64,000 nucleotides of DNA. Origin: Halieaceae bacterium UBA5085 (lineage in GTDB: Bacteria; Pseudomonadota; Gammaproteobacteria; Pseudomonadales; Halieaceae). Shown here one piece after another: positions 16,863 through 25,552 of this stretch. The stretch lies in assembly GCA_002414665.1 (NCBI GenBank), contig DIAF01000020.1:102890-166889 (forward strand), read 5' to 3'. How positions within the stretch are numbered: position 1 is the first letter of the stretch; every line of letters begins with the position of its first letter. The position numbers and the translations under genes are program-made. The notes under the pieces were generated by a model. That model was given only the letters and a program-made list of their open reading frames with translations. It was not told where the DNA came from and ran no database searches.

Positions 16863-19286
16863 TCATCCAGCCGTGACTGGCTCAGCATGAATTTCATCAT
16901 CCAACAGCTCCGCCTTGACGATAAACGTCGGCCGGAACCGTACAATCCAGGCGGGCACGAGGTTCGCCGCCGCCCAGGCGTTGAGTATCAACATCACGAC
17001 AAGAAGGAGAGCGGCATCTGCCTGAAAGCGGAGATCTGACACGAAGGCCCACATGACCACGCCACCAATGAGCGCCGTCGCCGTAAACGCGATTGCCTTC
17101 CCGGTAGTGGCAATAGCCAGACGAATTCCCGCCTCAAGGTCGCCGCCGAGTCTGGCGGTCTCTTCGCGAATCCTGTCCATCATATAAATCGAATAATCGA
17201 TACCCACACCGATACCGACAGCAATAATCGGGACCGTATTTACATCAATTCCAATTCCGACGACGCCCATGTACGCGTATGTCGCAACGGTGCAGAAGGT
17301 CATGACAAGAAACATGAGCCAGCCAGCGTGCAAGGACCAATAGAAAAGCGTTACGAAAAGAAAGATGAGCGCCATGGCTGCCGGGATAATGACGATATTG
17401 CTTTCGAAGGCTGCCTCGTTGATAGCCGCGGTTACGCCAATGGGCCCACCTGCGAGTCGCACCTCCAGTCCATCCACCTGATTGGCGGGATCATCTATCC
17501 ATTCCTTCGCCATATGGATGGCACGACGCAGGGTCTCGCCTTTGTGGTCCTTATAGAAAAACACGAGGTTCGCGGTCTGCTCATCAGTGTCGACAAACTC
17601 CTTCAAAGCTCCAGGAATAGGACTGGACGCCATGAAGGCAAACATCAGGCCACCGACATAAGACGCCTCGTCAGGAATCACCGACCAACGTGGATCATCG
17701 TTATGCAATATGCGATTGACCTGCTTCACAAGATCGGGCATGCCCTTGCTGCCACCCATCTCCGGGTCCTTGAGCATGTGTATTTGCAGATCTTCGAGCG
17801 CGCGCAAAACATCCGGACGTTTTATTCCACCGGGCTCGCTGGTGCGCGCAACAATGTACATCTCCTCCGAACCCGGAAAATTGTCATTAATATTCTGCGA
17901 GGAAACGTTGTAATCGTGGTCGGGATAGAGAATTGGCGAGCCTGGCTCTGATTCACCAATCTGTACTCTGGAACTGAGTATGCCACCTCCGATGTAGACC
18001 ACCAGTGCGAGAAGCAAAACACCTGCTGAGCCGTTCCTGCTGGTTACAACCCGCGCGAGTGAAGCAAATACGCCTGTCTGGGCATCATCCTCGGCGCTGC
18101 TGGAGACCTTGCTCAGCGGGAGTAATGACAACACCAGCGGAACCGCTATGAGCACGGTAATCACCACCGTACCAGCCCAGATTGAAGCGTAAATTCCAAG
18201 CTTCACATTGATCGGCGAAGAACCGAGGGAAATCAGCAAGAGTCCCACGGCATCAGAAACAATCCCGAGAGTCCCAGGTCGGAAAAGGGTTTCGAACGTA
18301 CGCCGGGCTGCATCGTGATTGTCGTGCGCCTCGTGAGCTTCATGATAGTAGCGTTCGACCAGCTGTATGCCATGTGACATGGCTCTTGCGGTGATGAGGA
18401 AAGGAATGACCAGAGTCAGGGGGTCAAGGTTGTAACCCAGCAGCGCAACAATACCCAGTCCCCAGGTAGCGGAAATCAAGACTCCTATCAGGGGCAGCAC
18501 AATTCCGTAGAGACGTGAGCGGAAATACAGGACAAGCAATGCCAGCAGAATCGCAAGAGTGAGGAAAAATATCTGCATGATCTGGTTGAGGTAGCTGTAG
18601 ACCCAACCCATAAGAACCGGCTGCCCTGTCGCGTAGATTTGCACACCCGGTGCGGCCTCACTGGCGCGCAGCTGTTCCACATCGTCTTTTAACTCCCCGA
18701 GCTGGCGGAATATCTCTACATAGTCAAGCTGTCCCTCATTAAATGTTCCGCGAATGAGTGCAGATTTAAGGTCAGGAGATACCAGCAGGCCGTAAACAGT
18801 CGGGTTTGCCATCACGTCGAGGCGCAACTGGTTCAGTTGCTCTTCCGTCAGGTCCGGATAGAGGGGGTCGTAATACGCTTCTGAATTCATATTGCCCAAT
18901 TCAGTAAGCCATGTCTTGCGCACCGTTCGGTGCGTCAAGCTACGCACAAGATTGTGGTTTACGCCCGGCAGGGAATCGACACCGAGCGTTAGCCGATGGA
19001 TTCGCGAGAGAGTGTCCGAATTGAAAATGTCACCCTCTTCCACTGATATCGCCATAACGACGTTATTGGCGCCGCCGAAAGTGTCCTTAACATCGTTGTG
19101 CAACTGGATATAGGGGTGTTCCTGGGGCAACAAGTCCGCGAAATTGGAATACATCTCCAGATAGGGAACACGTGTGGCAAAGAATGCAGTCGCCAGCAGT
19201 ATCACCGAGAGAAAGGTTTTAGGATGATAGAAGACAAACACTTCTATCATTCTGAAAAATCGACTAATCACGCTGTCTTCTTTCAC
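16863..19286 (-). CDS. RND-superfamily transporter of the MMPL type
   Basis: 807 aa inner-membrane protein with the RND layout. It has one N-terminal helix, a periplasmic loop of about 200 residues, a five-helix SSD-like bundle (about 235-410), a second helix and loop, and a second bundle (about 640-790). The bundles contain VPIIAVGIGVGIDYSIYMMDRIREE, a hallmark of the HAE/MMPL group. Unlike tripartite RND drug pumps there is no adaptor gene nearby; the neighbours are a beta-propeller lipoprotein gene and the DUF1302/DUF1329 genes. It may move hydrophobic compounds or lipids between membranes. Direction and cargo are unknown. Confidence 0.88.
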   Translation of the reverse strand: MKEDSVISRFFRMIEVFVFYHPKTFLSVILLATAFFATRVPYLEMYSNFADLLPQEHPYIQLHNDVKDTFGGANNVVMAISVEEGDIFNSDTLSRIHRLTLGVDSLPGVNHNLVRSLTHRTVRKTWLTELGNMNSEAYYDPLYPDLTEEQLNQLRLDVMANPTVYGLLVSPDLKSALIRGTFNEGQLDYVEIFRQLGELKDDVEQLRASEAAPGVQIYATGQPVLMGWVYSYLNQIMQIFFLTLAILLALLVLYFRSRLYGIVLPLIGVLISATWGLGIVALLGYNLDPLTLVIPFLITARAMSHGIQLVERYYHEAHEAHDNHDAARRTFETLFRPGTLGIVSDAVGLLLISLGSSPINVKLGIYASIWAGTVVITVLIAVPLVLSLLPLSKVSSSAEDDAQTGVFASLARVVTSRNGSAGVLLLALVVYIGGGILSSRVQIGESEPGSPILYPDHDYNVSSQNINDNFPGSEEMYIVARTSEPGGIKRPDVLRALEDLQIHMLKDPEMGGSKGMPDLVKQVNRILHNDDPRWSVIPDEASYVGGLMFAFMASSPIPGALKEFVDTDEQTANLVFFYKDHKGETLRRAIHMAKEWIDDPANQVDGLEVRLAGGPIGVTAAINEAAFESNIVIIPAAMALIFLFVTLFYWSLHAGWLMFLVMTFCTVATYAYMGVVGIGIDVNTVPIIAVGIGVGIDYSIYMMDRIREETARLGGDLEAGIRLAIATTGKAIAFTATALIGGVVMWAFVSDLRFQADAALLLVVMLILNAWAAANLVPAWIVRFRPTFIVKAELLDDEIHAEPVTAG

Positions 19287-19300
19287 ATCGAGATACCTTG

Positions 19301-20305
19301 TTATATTTTTTGAGTTCTGTGCGCCAGCGGTATTACTGCAAGCGTTCCACCGCCACCTGCAACCAGCAGTGATCCATTGGCCAGGGTGTCCAGGCCGCGC
19401 ATGAATGCCAGAACTTCAGGCGCCCCCTCGAATACCGACCATGCTCCGTCTTTCAGCTCGACAAGCTTCGCGCTCCCACCCACCGCAAAAACACCCTCGC
19501 TACTGGCATGCAGGTTATAAATTGGCGCTGTAGTTACCGATTCCTGACGTGTCCAACTCCGAGCGCCGTCTTCGGTCTGCCAGATAACGCCGTCCAGACC
19601 GCCTGCCCATCCCGCGTTTGCATCAAGGAAGTCAACAGCCATCGGATAAAACTCGTTTGGAATTGACTCGCGTTGCTCCCAACTGTCGCCCCCGTCCAAC
19701 GAGGCCAGAACAACGCCAAACTCACCCAGGGCGAAGCCGTGCTGTTCGTCAACAAAACGCACGGAGGTGAACTGCAAGTCCTCGTAAAGGCTGAACTCGT
19801 TCCACTCAGCTGTCGCTGCTTCAGTTTCAGTCCAATACAGCGTACTGAAACTGGCAGAAACCCAAAGCCGCCCGTTTGGCGCGCAGTGAATCGACAGGGT
19901 ATTTTCCTGTGTATCGATAACAGCGGAGACCCAGTCCCCATCACTGCCTTCACGCCAGACATGACGCTCCGAGTCGAGAGCGTAGAATTTTCCGTTCGCA
20001 CATGCGGTTACATCGATTAGCGCGGGCCGACCGGGCAGATCATTCCGCTGCCAGCTATTCCCGGAATCCTCAGACGTGAGAATGGCTCCCACTGAGCTGA
20101 CGACCATGACTCGGTCGCCGTTATGGGCCACGGCCTGAAACATGTCATAGCGTCTGATATCTCGCGCCTTCTCAGCAGCCACCCCCTCAAGATTCAAAGG
20201 CGCCTCACAGGCGGAAAGCAGCCCCACCAGCAAAGTGCTCAAAAAAAGGTGTGACTGTGGAGAGGCTTTACGCGAAATGTGCAGCATTGCAGTTATCGTT
20301 TTCAT
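19301..20305 (-). CDS. YCF48/Hcf136-like beta-propeller lipoprotein
   Basis: About 334 aa. The ATG at 20305 follows CAGGAAC and starts a lipoprotein signal (hydrophobic core LFLSTLLVGLLSAC with Cys in the lipobox). The mature part has repeated BNR/sortilin-like blades, for example SEDSGNSWQRNDLPG, SLDGGDSWEQRES and TEDGARSWTRQES, characteristic of photosystem II assembly factor YCF48 homologs. In non-photosynthetic bacteria such proteins are often encoded beside MMPL/RND transporters, as here. It likely acts as a periplasmic scaffold for that transporter (inference from context). Confidence 0.85.
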   Translation of the reverse strand: MKTITAMLHISRKASPQSHLFLSTLLVGLLSACEAPLNLEGVAAEKARDIRRYDMFQAVAHNGDRVMVVSSVGAILTSEDSGNSWQRNDLPGRPALIDVTACANGKFYALDSERHVWREGSDGDWVSAVIDTQENTLSIHCAPNGRLWVSASFSTLYWTETEAATAEWNEFSLYEDLQFTSVRFVDEQHGFALGEFGVVLASLDGGDSWEQRESIPNEFYPMAVDFLDANAGWAGGLDGVIWQTEDGARSWTRQESVTTAPIYNLHASSEGVFAVGGSAKLVELKDGAWSVFEGAPEVLAFMRGLDTLANGSLLVAGGGGTLAVIPLAHRTQKI

Positions 20306-20335
20306 AATGCTGTTCCTGCTTGGCAAGGCAGCGCC

Positions 20336-21127
20336 TTACACAAACCTCATGTTGATCGTACCCATGTCGTGGTAGCGCACGGTAATATTGTCCCCAGCAC
20401 GCACAGCTACCGCTGCTGTTACACCTCCCGTCATGATGAAACTCCCGGCAGGCAACTCTTCACCACGCTCACCGAGCATATTCGCCAACATGGCTACACT
20501 CGCTGCAGGGTCGCCGAGTACGGCGGCGCCCGTCGCCATTTCAACAATCTCACCGTTCTTCTCCATCACTACGCCACAGGTGCGCAGATCCATATGGTGC
20601 AACGGGCGACTGTGTCCTCCCGTAACGAAACGGGAGGAGGAACTGTTGTCTGCCACTACGCTCTTGATATCGAACTTGAAGTCTCTGTAACGGGAGTCGA
20701 TGACTTCGACGGCGGGTAGCACAAAGTCAGTCGCCGCGATCACATCCGCCACATGCACGCCGGGGCCCTTGAGCACTTTCTTGGTAACGAAGGCAATTTC
20801 GGCTTCGACTTTGGGATGAATTAGCTCCGAGGTTTTGATCGCAGAGCCGTCTGCACAGCTGAAGTAGTCAGCAAGGAAGCCATAGCAGGGCTCCTCTACC
20901 CCCATCTGTGCCATCTTGGCCCAGGAGGTCAGCCCCATTTTCATTCCCACGATCTTGTTTCCGCGAGCCTCCTTGCGGCGACGAATTGCCCACTGAATGT
21001 TGTAAGCATCCTCGAAATCCATCTCCGGATATTCGTCGGTGATCTTGGTAACGTCGTGAGCCTGTAGCTCGGCGTTCTCCAAATGTTCTGCCAACCGCTC
21101 TACGGTCTCGTGACTCAATGTGCTCAT
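20336..21127 (-). CDS. dmpH: 4-oxalocrotonate (2-oxo-3-hexenedioate) decarboxylase
   Basis: 263 aa, same fold as the hydratase DmpE but matching DmpH closely. The blocks AEHLENAELQAHDVTKITDEYP, WAIRRRKEARGNKIVG, KMGLTSWAKMAQMGVEEP and GFLADYFS are shared with DmpH/XylI. The metal-binding Glu residues are in HPKVEAEIAFV. It removes CO2 from 2-oxo-3-hexenedioate in the NAD-dependent branch of the meta pathway, yielding the substrate of DmpE. It lies 15 bp after the semialdehyde dehydrogenase gene, so the two branch enzymes are in one unit. The tautomerase that acts between them is not encoded in the window. Confidence 0.92.
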   Translation of the reverse strand: MSTLSHETVERLAEHLENAELQAHDVTKITDEYPEMDFEDAYNIQWAIRRRKEARGNKIVGMKMGLTSWAKMAQMGVEEPCYGFLADYFSCADGSAIKTSELIHPKVEAEIAFVTKKVLKGPGVHVADVIAATDFVLPAVEVIDSRYRDFKFDIKSVVADNSSSSRFVTGGHSRPLHHMDLRTCGVVMEKNGEIVEMATGAAVLGDPAASVAMLANMLGERGEELPAGSFIMTGGVTAAVAVRAGDNITVRYHDMGTINMRFV

Positions 21128-21142
21128 GGTGTTCCTTTTCTG

Positions 21143-22603
21143 TCAGATCTTGATGCAGACGTTTTGCAGTTCCGTATAAAACTCGAGGGAGTGTTCACCG
21201 CCTTCTCGCCCGATTCCTGACTCTTTGGTGCCGCCAAACGCAGTCCGTAGATCACGCAGGAACCAGCTATTTACCCAGGCGATGCCGCAATCTATTGCCG
21301 TAGACACTCGCAGAGCTCGCGACACATTCTCCGTCCAGACTGCCGCAGCCAATCCGTAGGCGGTGTCGTTTGCCAGCGTGATGGCCTCCTCCTCTGTATC
21401 AAAAGGACGAATGTGACAGCATGGCCCGAAGATCTCTTCGCGAACGACTCGTGAATCGTCCGGGAGTCCCGTCCAGATCGTAGGCTGGACCCAGGCGCCG
21501 CCCGCCAGCTCTGGCGGCATTTCGGGTACGCCGCCGCCCAGCACTACTTGAGCGCCTTCTTCAACGGCTAATTGGTAGTACGACAGGACTTTCTGCTGGT
21601 GCTCATGGGAAACAAGCGGGCCCATATCGGTGCGCGGATCGTCGGGCAAACCCAGGGTAAAATCAGCAGCAGCGCGCGCGAGTCTCGCGACAAACTCGTC
21701 GAAGATAGGACGTTCGACGTACACGCGCTCCGTGCCAAGGCAAACCTGACCGCAATTGGCGAACACGGAACGCAAGGTGCCCTCGATCGCCTTGTCCATA
21801 TCACAGTCAGCGAAAACCAGCGCCGGATTCTTGCCACCGCACTCTATCGAGACATCCCGCAAGCCCTTGGCAGCTGCGCGCGCGATCACTTCACCCGTTC
21901 GTGTTTCGCCCGTGAAAGTAATGGCATCGACACCTTTGTGCTCTGTCAGGAACGCACCGGCCGAGTCAGGCCCGAAACCGTTCACCACGTTAAACACACC
22001 GGGAGGCACCCCCGCCTCATTCATCACCTCACCCAGCAGAGATGTTGTTGTCGGCGTTTCCTCCGAGGGCTTGACCACCACTGTGTTGCCGCATGCCAGC
22101 GCAGGACCCACCTTCCAGGTCATCAGCAACAAAGGTAGATTCCATGGGCTGATCACCACAATTACGCCCTTGCGTTTGCGAACCGCGATGTTAAATGCGC
22201 CTTTACCATCAGGCGTCGCCGTCTGGAACGCCTCCGTGGCGAAGTTTTTCACGGCGTCAGCAAACACACGGAAGTTGGCAGCACCACGAGGTATATCAAT
22301 ATGGCTGGCGATACCGTAAGGCTTGCCGGTGTCTGCACATTCGGCAGCGAGAAACTCGTCGAAACGCGCGTCGATGCCATCAGCCACCTTGTGCAGAATG
22401 GCACCACGCTCGGACTCACTCATCTTCCCCCAGGGTCCGTCGAGCGCATCACGCGCTGCCTTCACCGCTGCATCCACGTCCTCTCTTGTGGCTTCGTGCA
22501 CCTTGGCGAAGAGGGACCCGGTACAGGGATTCAACTTGTCGAATGTCTTGCCCGCGGAAGAGGCGCGGTACTCCCCATTGATAAAGTTCTTCACTTCACG
22601 CAT
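21143..22603 (-). CDS. dmpC: 2-hydroxymuconic semialdehyde dehydrogenase
   Basis: NAD-dependent aldehyde dehydrogenase, 486 aa, oxidising the ring-cleavage product 2-hydroxymuconate semialdehyde to 4-oxalocrotonate. It has the ALDH signatures VSIECGGKNPALVF (general-base Glu) and NCGQVCLGTERVYV (nucleophilic Cys), and the NAD site WNLPLLLMTWKVGPALACGNTVV. The ATG at 22603 gives MREVKNFINGEY, matching the N-terminus of DmpC/XylG; an in-frame ATG at 22639, 2 bp after the dioxygenase stop, would add 12 residues. It lies directly downstream of a catechol 2,3-dioxygenase. Confidence 0.93.
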   Translation of the reverse strand: MREVKNFINGEYRASSAGKTFDKLNPCTGSLFAKVHEATREDVDAAVKAARDALDGPWGKMSESERGAILHKVADGIDARFDEFLAAECADTGKPYGIASHIDIPRGAANFRVFADAVKNFATEAFQTATPDGKGAFNIAVRKRKGVIVVISPWNLPLLLMTWKVGPALACGNTVVVKPSEETPTTTSLLGEVMNEAGVPPGVFNVVNGFGPDSAGAFLTEHKGVDAITFTGETRTGEVIARAAAKGLRDVSIECGGKNPALVFADCDMDKAIEGTLRSVFANCGQVCLGTERVYVERPIFDEFVARLARAAADFTLGLPDDPRTDMGPLVSHEHQQKVLSYYQLAVEEGAQVVLGGGVPEMPPELAGGAWVQPTIWTGLPDDSRVVREEIFGPCCHIRPFDTEEEAITLANDTAYGLAAAVWTENVSRALRVSTAIDCGIAWVNSWFLRDLRTAFGGTKESGIGREGGEHSLEFYTELQNVCIKI

Positions 22604-22641
22604 TGCATACTCTACTTGTTCGGCTGGATTAACGCGCATGA

Positions 22642-23571
22642 TCAGGTCACCACACCCAGAAAGTTTTCGTTCAACTGGCGGTCGTGGTAGAAAATCGCTT
22701 TGCCGAGTTTGTCCGCATCCCAGGTGGTAACCGGATGATCGGGATAGGTGTAGTCACCACCGGCAAAGACTTCTGTGCGGTTGCCTGAAGGATCGAAGAA
22801 ATAGATGGTCTGTCCGTGGGTCAGACCATGACGCGTGGGGCCGATATCCAGCGGTATATCATGCATCGAGATAATGTCAGCGGCCCGCAGCACGTCCTGC
22901 CAGGTATCAAGGTAATAGGAGGTGTGGTGTAACTTGCCCTTTTCGGGGTGACGAATGAACGCCACATCGTGCGCTTTGGTAGAAAGTGTGAGGAATGCGG
23001 CGAGCCTGAAGTCATCATTTTCGCGGTCGAGCACCTGCTCTGACAGCTGGAACCCGAGCACAGTCGTCATGAGATCGACCGTGCCATCCAGATCATCTCC
23101 GTAGAGCAACGCATGGTCAAAGCGTGTTGCCCGCATTCCCTTAAGGTCTTCGGGCCAGGCTTCGGGGTTGTGCTCACCCACGCCCCACTTGCCCGTCTGC
23201 TCCTTTTCGGCAAAGAGCTCCAGATGGTGCCCGGTGGGAACCTGAAAGCGGATCCGTTCACCGCAGCCATCCAACTCGCCGGCGGGGATGGTCTCGACGT
23301 GACACCCGTAATTGATCAGGTCCTGCTTTCGTGCCTGGAGCGTCTCTGCGTCCAGAACCTTGAAGCCCATAAAATCCATGCCGGCTTCTTCGGCGGGACG
23401 CAGCACGACCGACCAGGCATCAACCTCTGTCCAACCCTTCAGGTAAACGCGGCCTTGCCCGTCGCGGTGGACTTCGATCAGGCCGATACGGTCTCGGTAA
23501 TGAGCAACAGCTTCTTCTACATCCAGAACCCTGAGCTGAACATGCCCTGGGCGCATAACCCCTTTTCTCAT
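22642..23571 (-). CDS. Catechol 2,3-dioxygenase (first copy)
   Basis: Fe(II) extradiol ring-cleavage enzyme of the two-domain vicinal-oxygen-chelate family, XylE/DmpB type, 309 aa. Expected iron ligands are H153 (RFDHALLYGD), H216 (KLHHTSYY) and E267 (GNRTEVF); the second-sphere H248 and Y257 of XylE are also present. It converts catechol to 2-hydroxymuconate semialdehyde. It starts the half-operon that runs towards the transport module and has an AAGGAG ribosome site. A close paralog of identical length lies at 25553-26482. Its promoter is in the divergent region shared with the GntR gene, so it is probably under GntR rather than DmpR control. Confidence 0.95.
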   Translation of the reverse strand: MRKGVMRPGHVQLRVLDVEEAVAHYRDRIGLIEVHRDGQGRVYLKGWTEVDAWSVVLRPAEEAGMDFMGFKVLDAETLQARKQDLINYGCHVETIPAGELDGCGERIRFQVPTGHHLELFAEKEQTGKWGVGEHNPEAWPEDLKGMRATRFDHALLYGDDLDGTVDLMTTVLGFQLSEQVLDRENDDFRLAAFLTLSTKAHDVAFIRHPEKGKLHHTSYYLDTWQDVLRAADIISMHDIPLDIGPTRHGLTHGQTIYFFDPSGNRTEVFAGGDYTYPDHPVTTWDADKLGKAIFYHDRQLNENFLGVVT

Positions 23572-23643
23572 GACTTTATTCTCCTTATTGGCGTAACCCG
23601 ACTAGGGAAGCACGGCTTCATTTTTGGAGTAGATTTTCACGAT

Positions 23644-23680
23644 AATCGATATTTTATCGATATACAACTTTTTATCGATA
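23644..23680. promoter_or_regulatory. Triple ATCGAT-centred operator, candidate GntR sites
   Basis: Three copies of (T)ATCGATA occur in 37 bp: 23645-23651, 23655-23662 and 23673-23680. The cores are centred 11 and 18 bp apart, so the first two face the same side of the helix. They lie in an AT-rich block between the divergent catechol dioxygenase and GntR genes, just upstream of the gntR -35. They are the natural candidate for autoregulation and control of the dioxygenase half-operon. Binding by this GntR protein is an inference. Confidence 0.6.
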
Positions 23681-23682
23681 TT

Positions 23683-23711
23683 TTAATGTTATTTATTTAT
23701 GTCTTTATAAT
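23683..23711 (+). promoter_or_regulatory. Candidate sigma-70 promoter of the GntR gene
   Basis: TTAATG (23683-23688), 17 bp, then TATAAT (23706-23711), giving a start near 23718 and a 5' leader of about 110 nt before the ATG at 23828. The -10 is a perfect consensus and the -35 is weak, fitting a regulated gene. The third ATCGAT site abuts the -35. Confidence 0.5.
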
Positions 23712-23827
23712 ATCTGTTTGTTCTGACAATGCAGATGGAATTTCGATAACGTTCCACGTATTCTCAACGTTGGAATCACTGGGTTTTAGGCGTTACATTC
23801 GACACACGAGTACTGGAAAATGGCGTC

Positions 23828-24520
23828 ATGGAAGTAAAAACACTCACCGACCAGGCCTACAGGCAATTGCGGAAGGACATCGTTCAAGGCCACTTCGGGC
23901 CCGGCGACAAACTGGGCATTGATCTACTGAAACGTACCTATAACGTTGGCGCCACCCCGCTGCGGGAAGCACTCTATCGGCTAAGTTCGGACGGGTTTGT
24001 CGAAGTGCGCGGACAAAGAGGTTTCCGCGTTTCTGAAATGTCCTCGGACGAACTTGAGGAGATCACGGACTTGCGCGTCATTCTGGAAGGGATGGCACTA
24101 AGCCAGAGCGTCGAAAACAGCGATGACGCCTGGGAATCGCGCGTTGTTGCCGCGTTTCATCACCTCACCAAAGCTGAGATGCAGAAGGAGCCAGATCTAC
24201 AGGAGTGGGAGGTACGCAATCGGGAGTTTCACCTTGCGCTGGTATCGTGCTGCCATTCACCATGGCTGATGCGTTTTCATGAGATTCTTTACGACCAGCA
24301 CAAACGGTATCGCAACCTCGCCCGTATCGACCGGAAATCGCGACGCAACGTAAGCGACGAGCACATGGCAATTTGCAATGCCGCATTAGCCAAGGACATC
24401 CCAGCATTGTGCGCCGCGAACGAACAGCACATTCGCCGGACGGCAGAAATCACGCGGAAACGGCTCATGAACAACTTGGGCGCGGCAATGACCAGCGCCT
24501 CAATCCAAAAGACTCAGTGA
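23828..24520 (+). CDS. GntR family transcriptional regulator (FadR/FCD subfamily)
   Basis: 230 aa. N-terminal winged helix: TLTDQAYRQLRKDIVQGHFGPGDKL, then YNVGATPLREALYRLSSDGFVEVRGQRGFRV. The C-terminal all-helical FCD effector domain has the metal-site pattern with Asp near 80 (EITDLRVILEG) and His residues in NREFHLALVS, SDEHMAICNA and NEQHIRR. It is the only plus-strand gene within the minus-strand catabolic island and is divergent from the first catechol dioxygenase. It probably senses a carboxylic pathway intermediate. Its 3' end is 11 bp from the convergent hydrolase gene. Confidence 0.92.
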   Translation: MEVKTLTDQAYRQLRKDIVQGHFGPGDKLGIDLLKRTYNVGATPLREALYRLSSDGFVEVRGQRGFRVSEMSSDELEEITDLRVILEGMALSQSVENSDDAWESRVVAAFHHLTKAEMQKEPDLQEWEVRNREFHLALVSCCHSPWLMRFHEILYDQHKRYRNLARIDRKSRRNVSDEHMAICNAALAKDIPALCAANEQHIRRTAEITRKRLMNNLGAAMTSASIQKTQ

Positions 24521-24531
24521 CTCAGCATCCA

Positions 24532-25362
24532 TCACTCACTGAAGAAATTCGTCACAAGTGTGGAAAACGCGCTAGCGTGCTCGATTTGCGTCCAATGCCC
24601 ACAACGCCCAAATACGTGTAGTCGACTGTTGTCTATCCATTGCATCATAGTCAAGGATGTCTTGAGTGGAATCACCTTGTCGTCTCGCCCATGTATCAAG
24701 AGCGTTGGATGCGGTAATGCCCGAACATCACTTTCTTGGTGCGCCATCGCATCTACCCATCGCTGCCTTGGAGCGGGGAACATACGTGAGTAAGCTTCGT
24801 GAATACCTGGTCGAATGCTCGCCTCGTAACGCAGCTGCGCCAAGTCATCCCCCACCAGAGACTGGTCATACGCGAAAGTACGCATAATGCTGCGCATATT
24901 GTCAACGGATGGTTCGTAACCCCAGACAGCGTCAAGACCCTCTGTAAGCTGAAAAGGAACACCAACACTACCCATAAGCACCAGTTTTGACACGCGATCT
25001 GGACAGGCAATCCCCAGCGCAAGTGCCATTGAGCCACCGAACGAATTGCCAACGACATGGACCCTGTCAATTTCCAAGGCATCCATGAACCTGATGATCT
25101 GCTCCAGCCAGGACTCTCGCGAGTACACCATTTCGCTTGGACAAATACTGTAACCGAAACCGGCTAAATCGGGAGCCAGCACTCGGAACTTGGTCTTCAG
25201 TGATTGAATCGTAAGTCGCCAGTTAGCCCACGCACTCACCCCTGGCCCTGACCCGTGCAGCAACAAAACAGGATCGCCGCTACCCATATCATGGTAGTTG
25301 GTCAGTACAGCGCCCGTTTGGATCGATACCCCAACTTCGGGGTTCCCTTCAGATGCACGCAT
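24532..25362 (-). CDS. dmpD: 2-hydroxymuconic semialdehyde hydrolase (alpha/beta hydrolase)
   Basis: 276 aa meta-cleavage product hydrolase (DmpD/XylF/BphD family), giving 2-hydroxypentadienoate plus formate or another acid. Catalytic Ser is in VGNSFGGSMA, Asp in HGRDDKVIP and His in GRCGHWTQIEH; the oxyanion segment LLHGSGPGVSAWANWR is diagnostic. The ATG at 25362 has a strong GGGAGG ribosome site; a longer frame to 25449 is unlikely. The hydrolase branch serves ketone ring-fission products (from alkylcatechols), complementing the dehydrogenase branch. It is the last gene of the DmpR-side half-operon. Confidence 0.93.
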   Translation of the reverse strand: MRASEGNPEVGVSIQTGAVLTNYHDMGSGDPVLLLHGSGPGVSAWANWRLTIQSLKTKFRVLAPDLAGFGYSICPSEMVYSRESWLEQIIRFMDALEIDRVHVVGNSFGGSMALALGIACPDRVSKLVLMGSVGVPFQLTEGLDAVWGYEPSVDNMRSIMRTFAYDQSLVGDDLAQLRYEASIRPGIHEAYSRMFPAPRQRWVDAMAHQESDVRALPHPTLLIHGRDDKVIPLKTSLTMMQWIDNSRLHVFGRCGHWTQIEHASAFSTLVTNFFSE

Positions 25363-25552
25363 GGTGCCTCCCAAATGTTTATAGATGGACGAGAGTATTT
25401 GAACGGAAGTTTTACTGAGCAGCCGGCGCGATGCACCGGACAAACTCACCTCTCCGTAGTAGATGTATTACAGCGATTCCTGCAATGACGGCTGCGGTCG
25501 GACCCGACCCTGCGCGCACAGAAACTCAGCTGACCGCACCGCTAGCTGGCTC

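Noticed and set aside
25363..25552. Possible extra gene or N-terminal extension between dioxygenase and hydrolase
   Set aside because: The hydrolase has a strong ribosome site at 25362 and the remaining bases show no gene.
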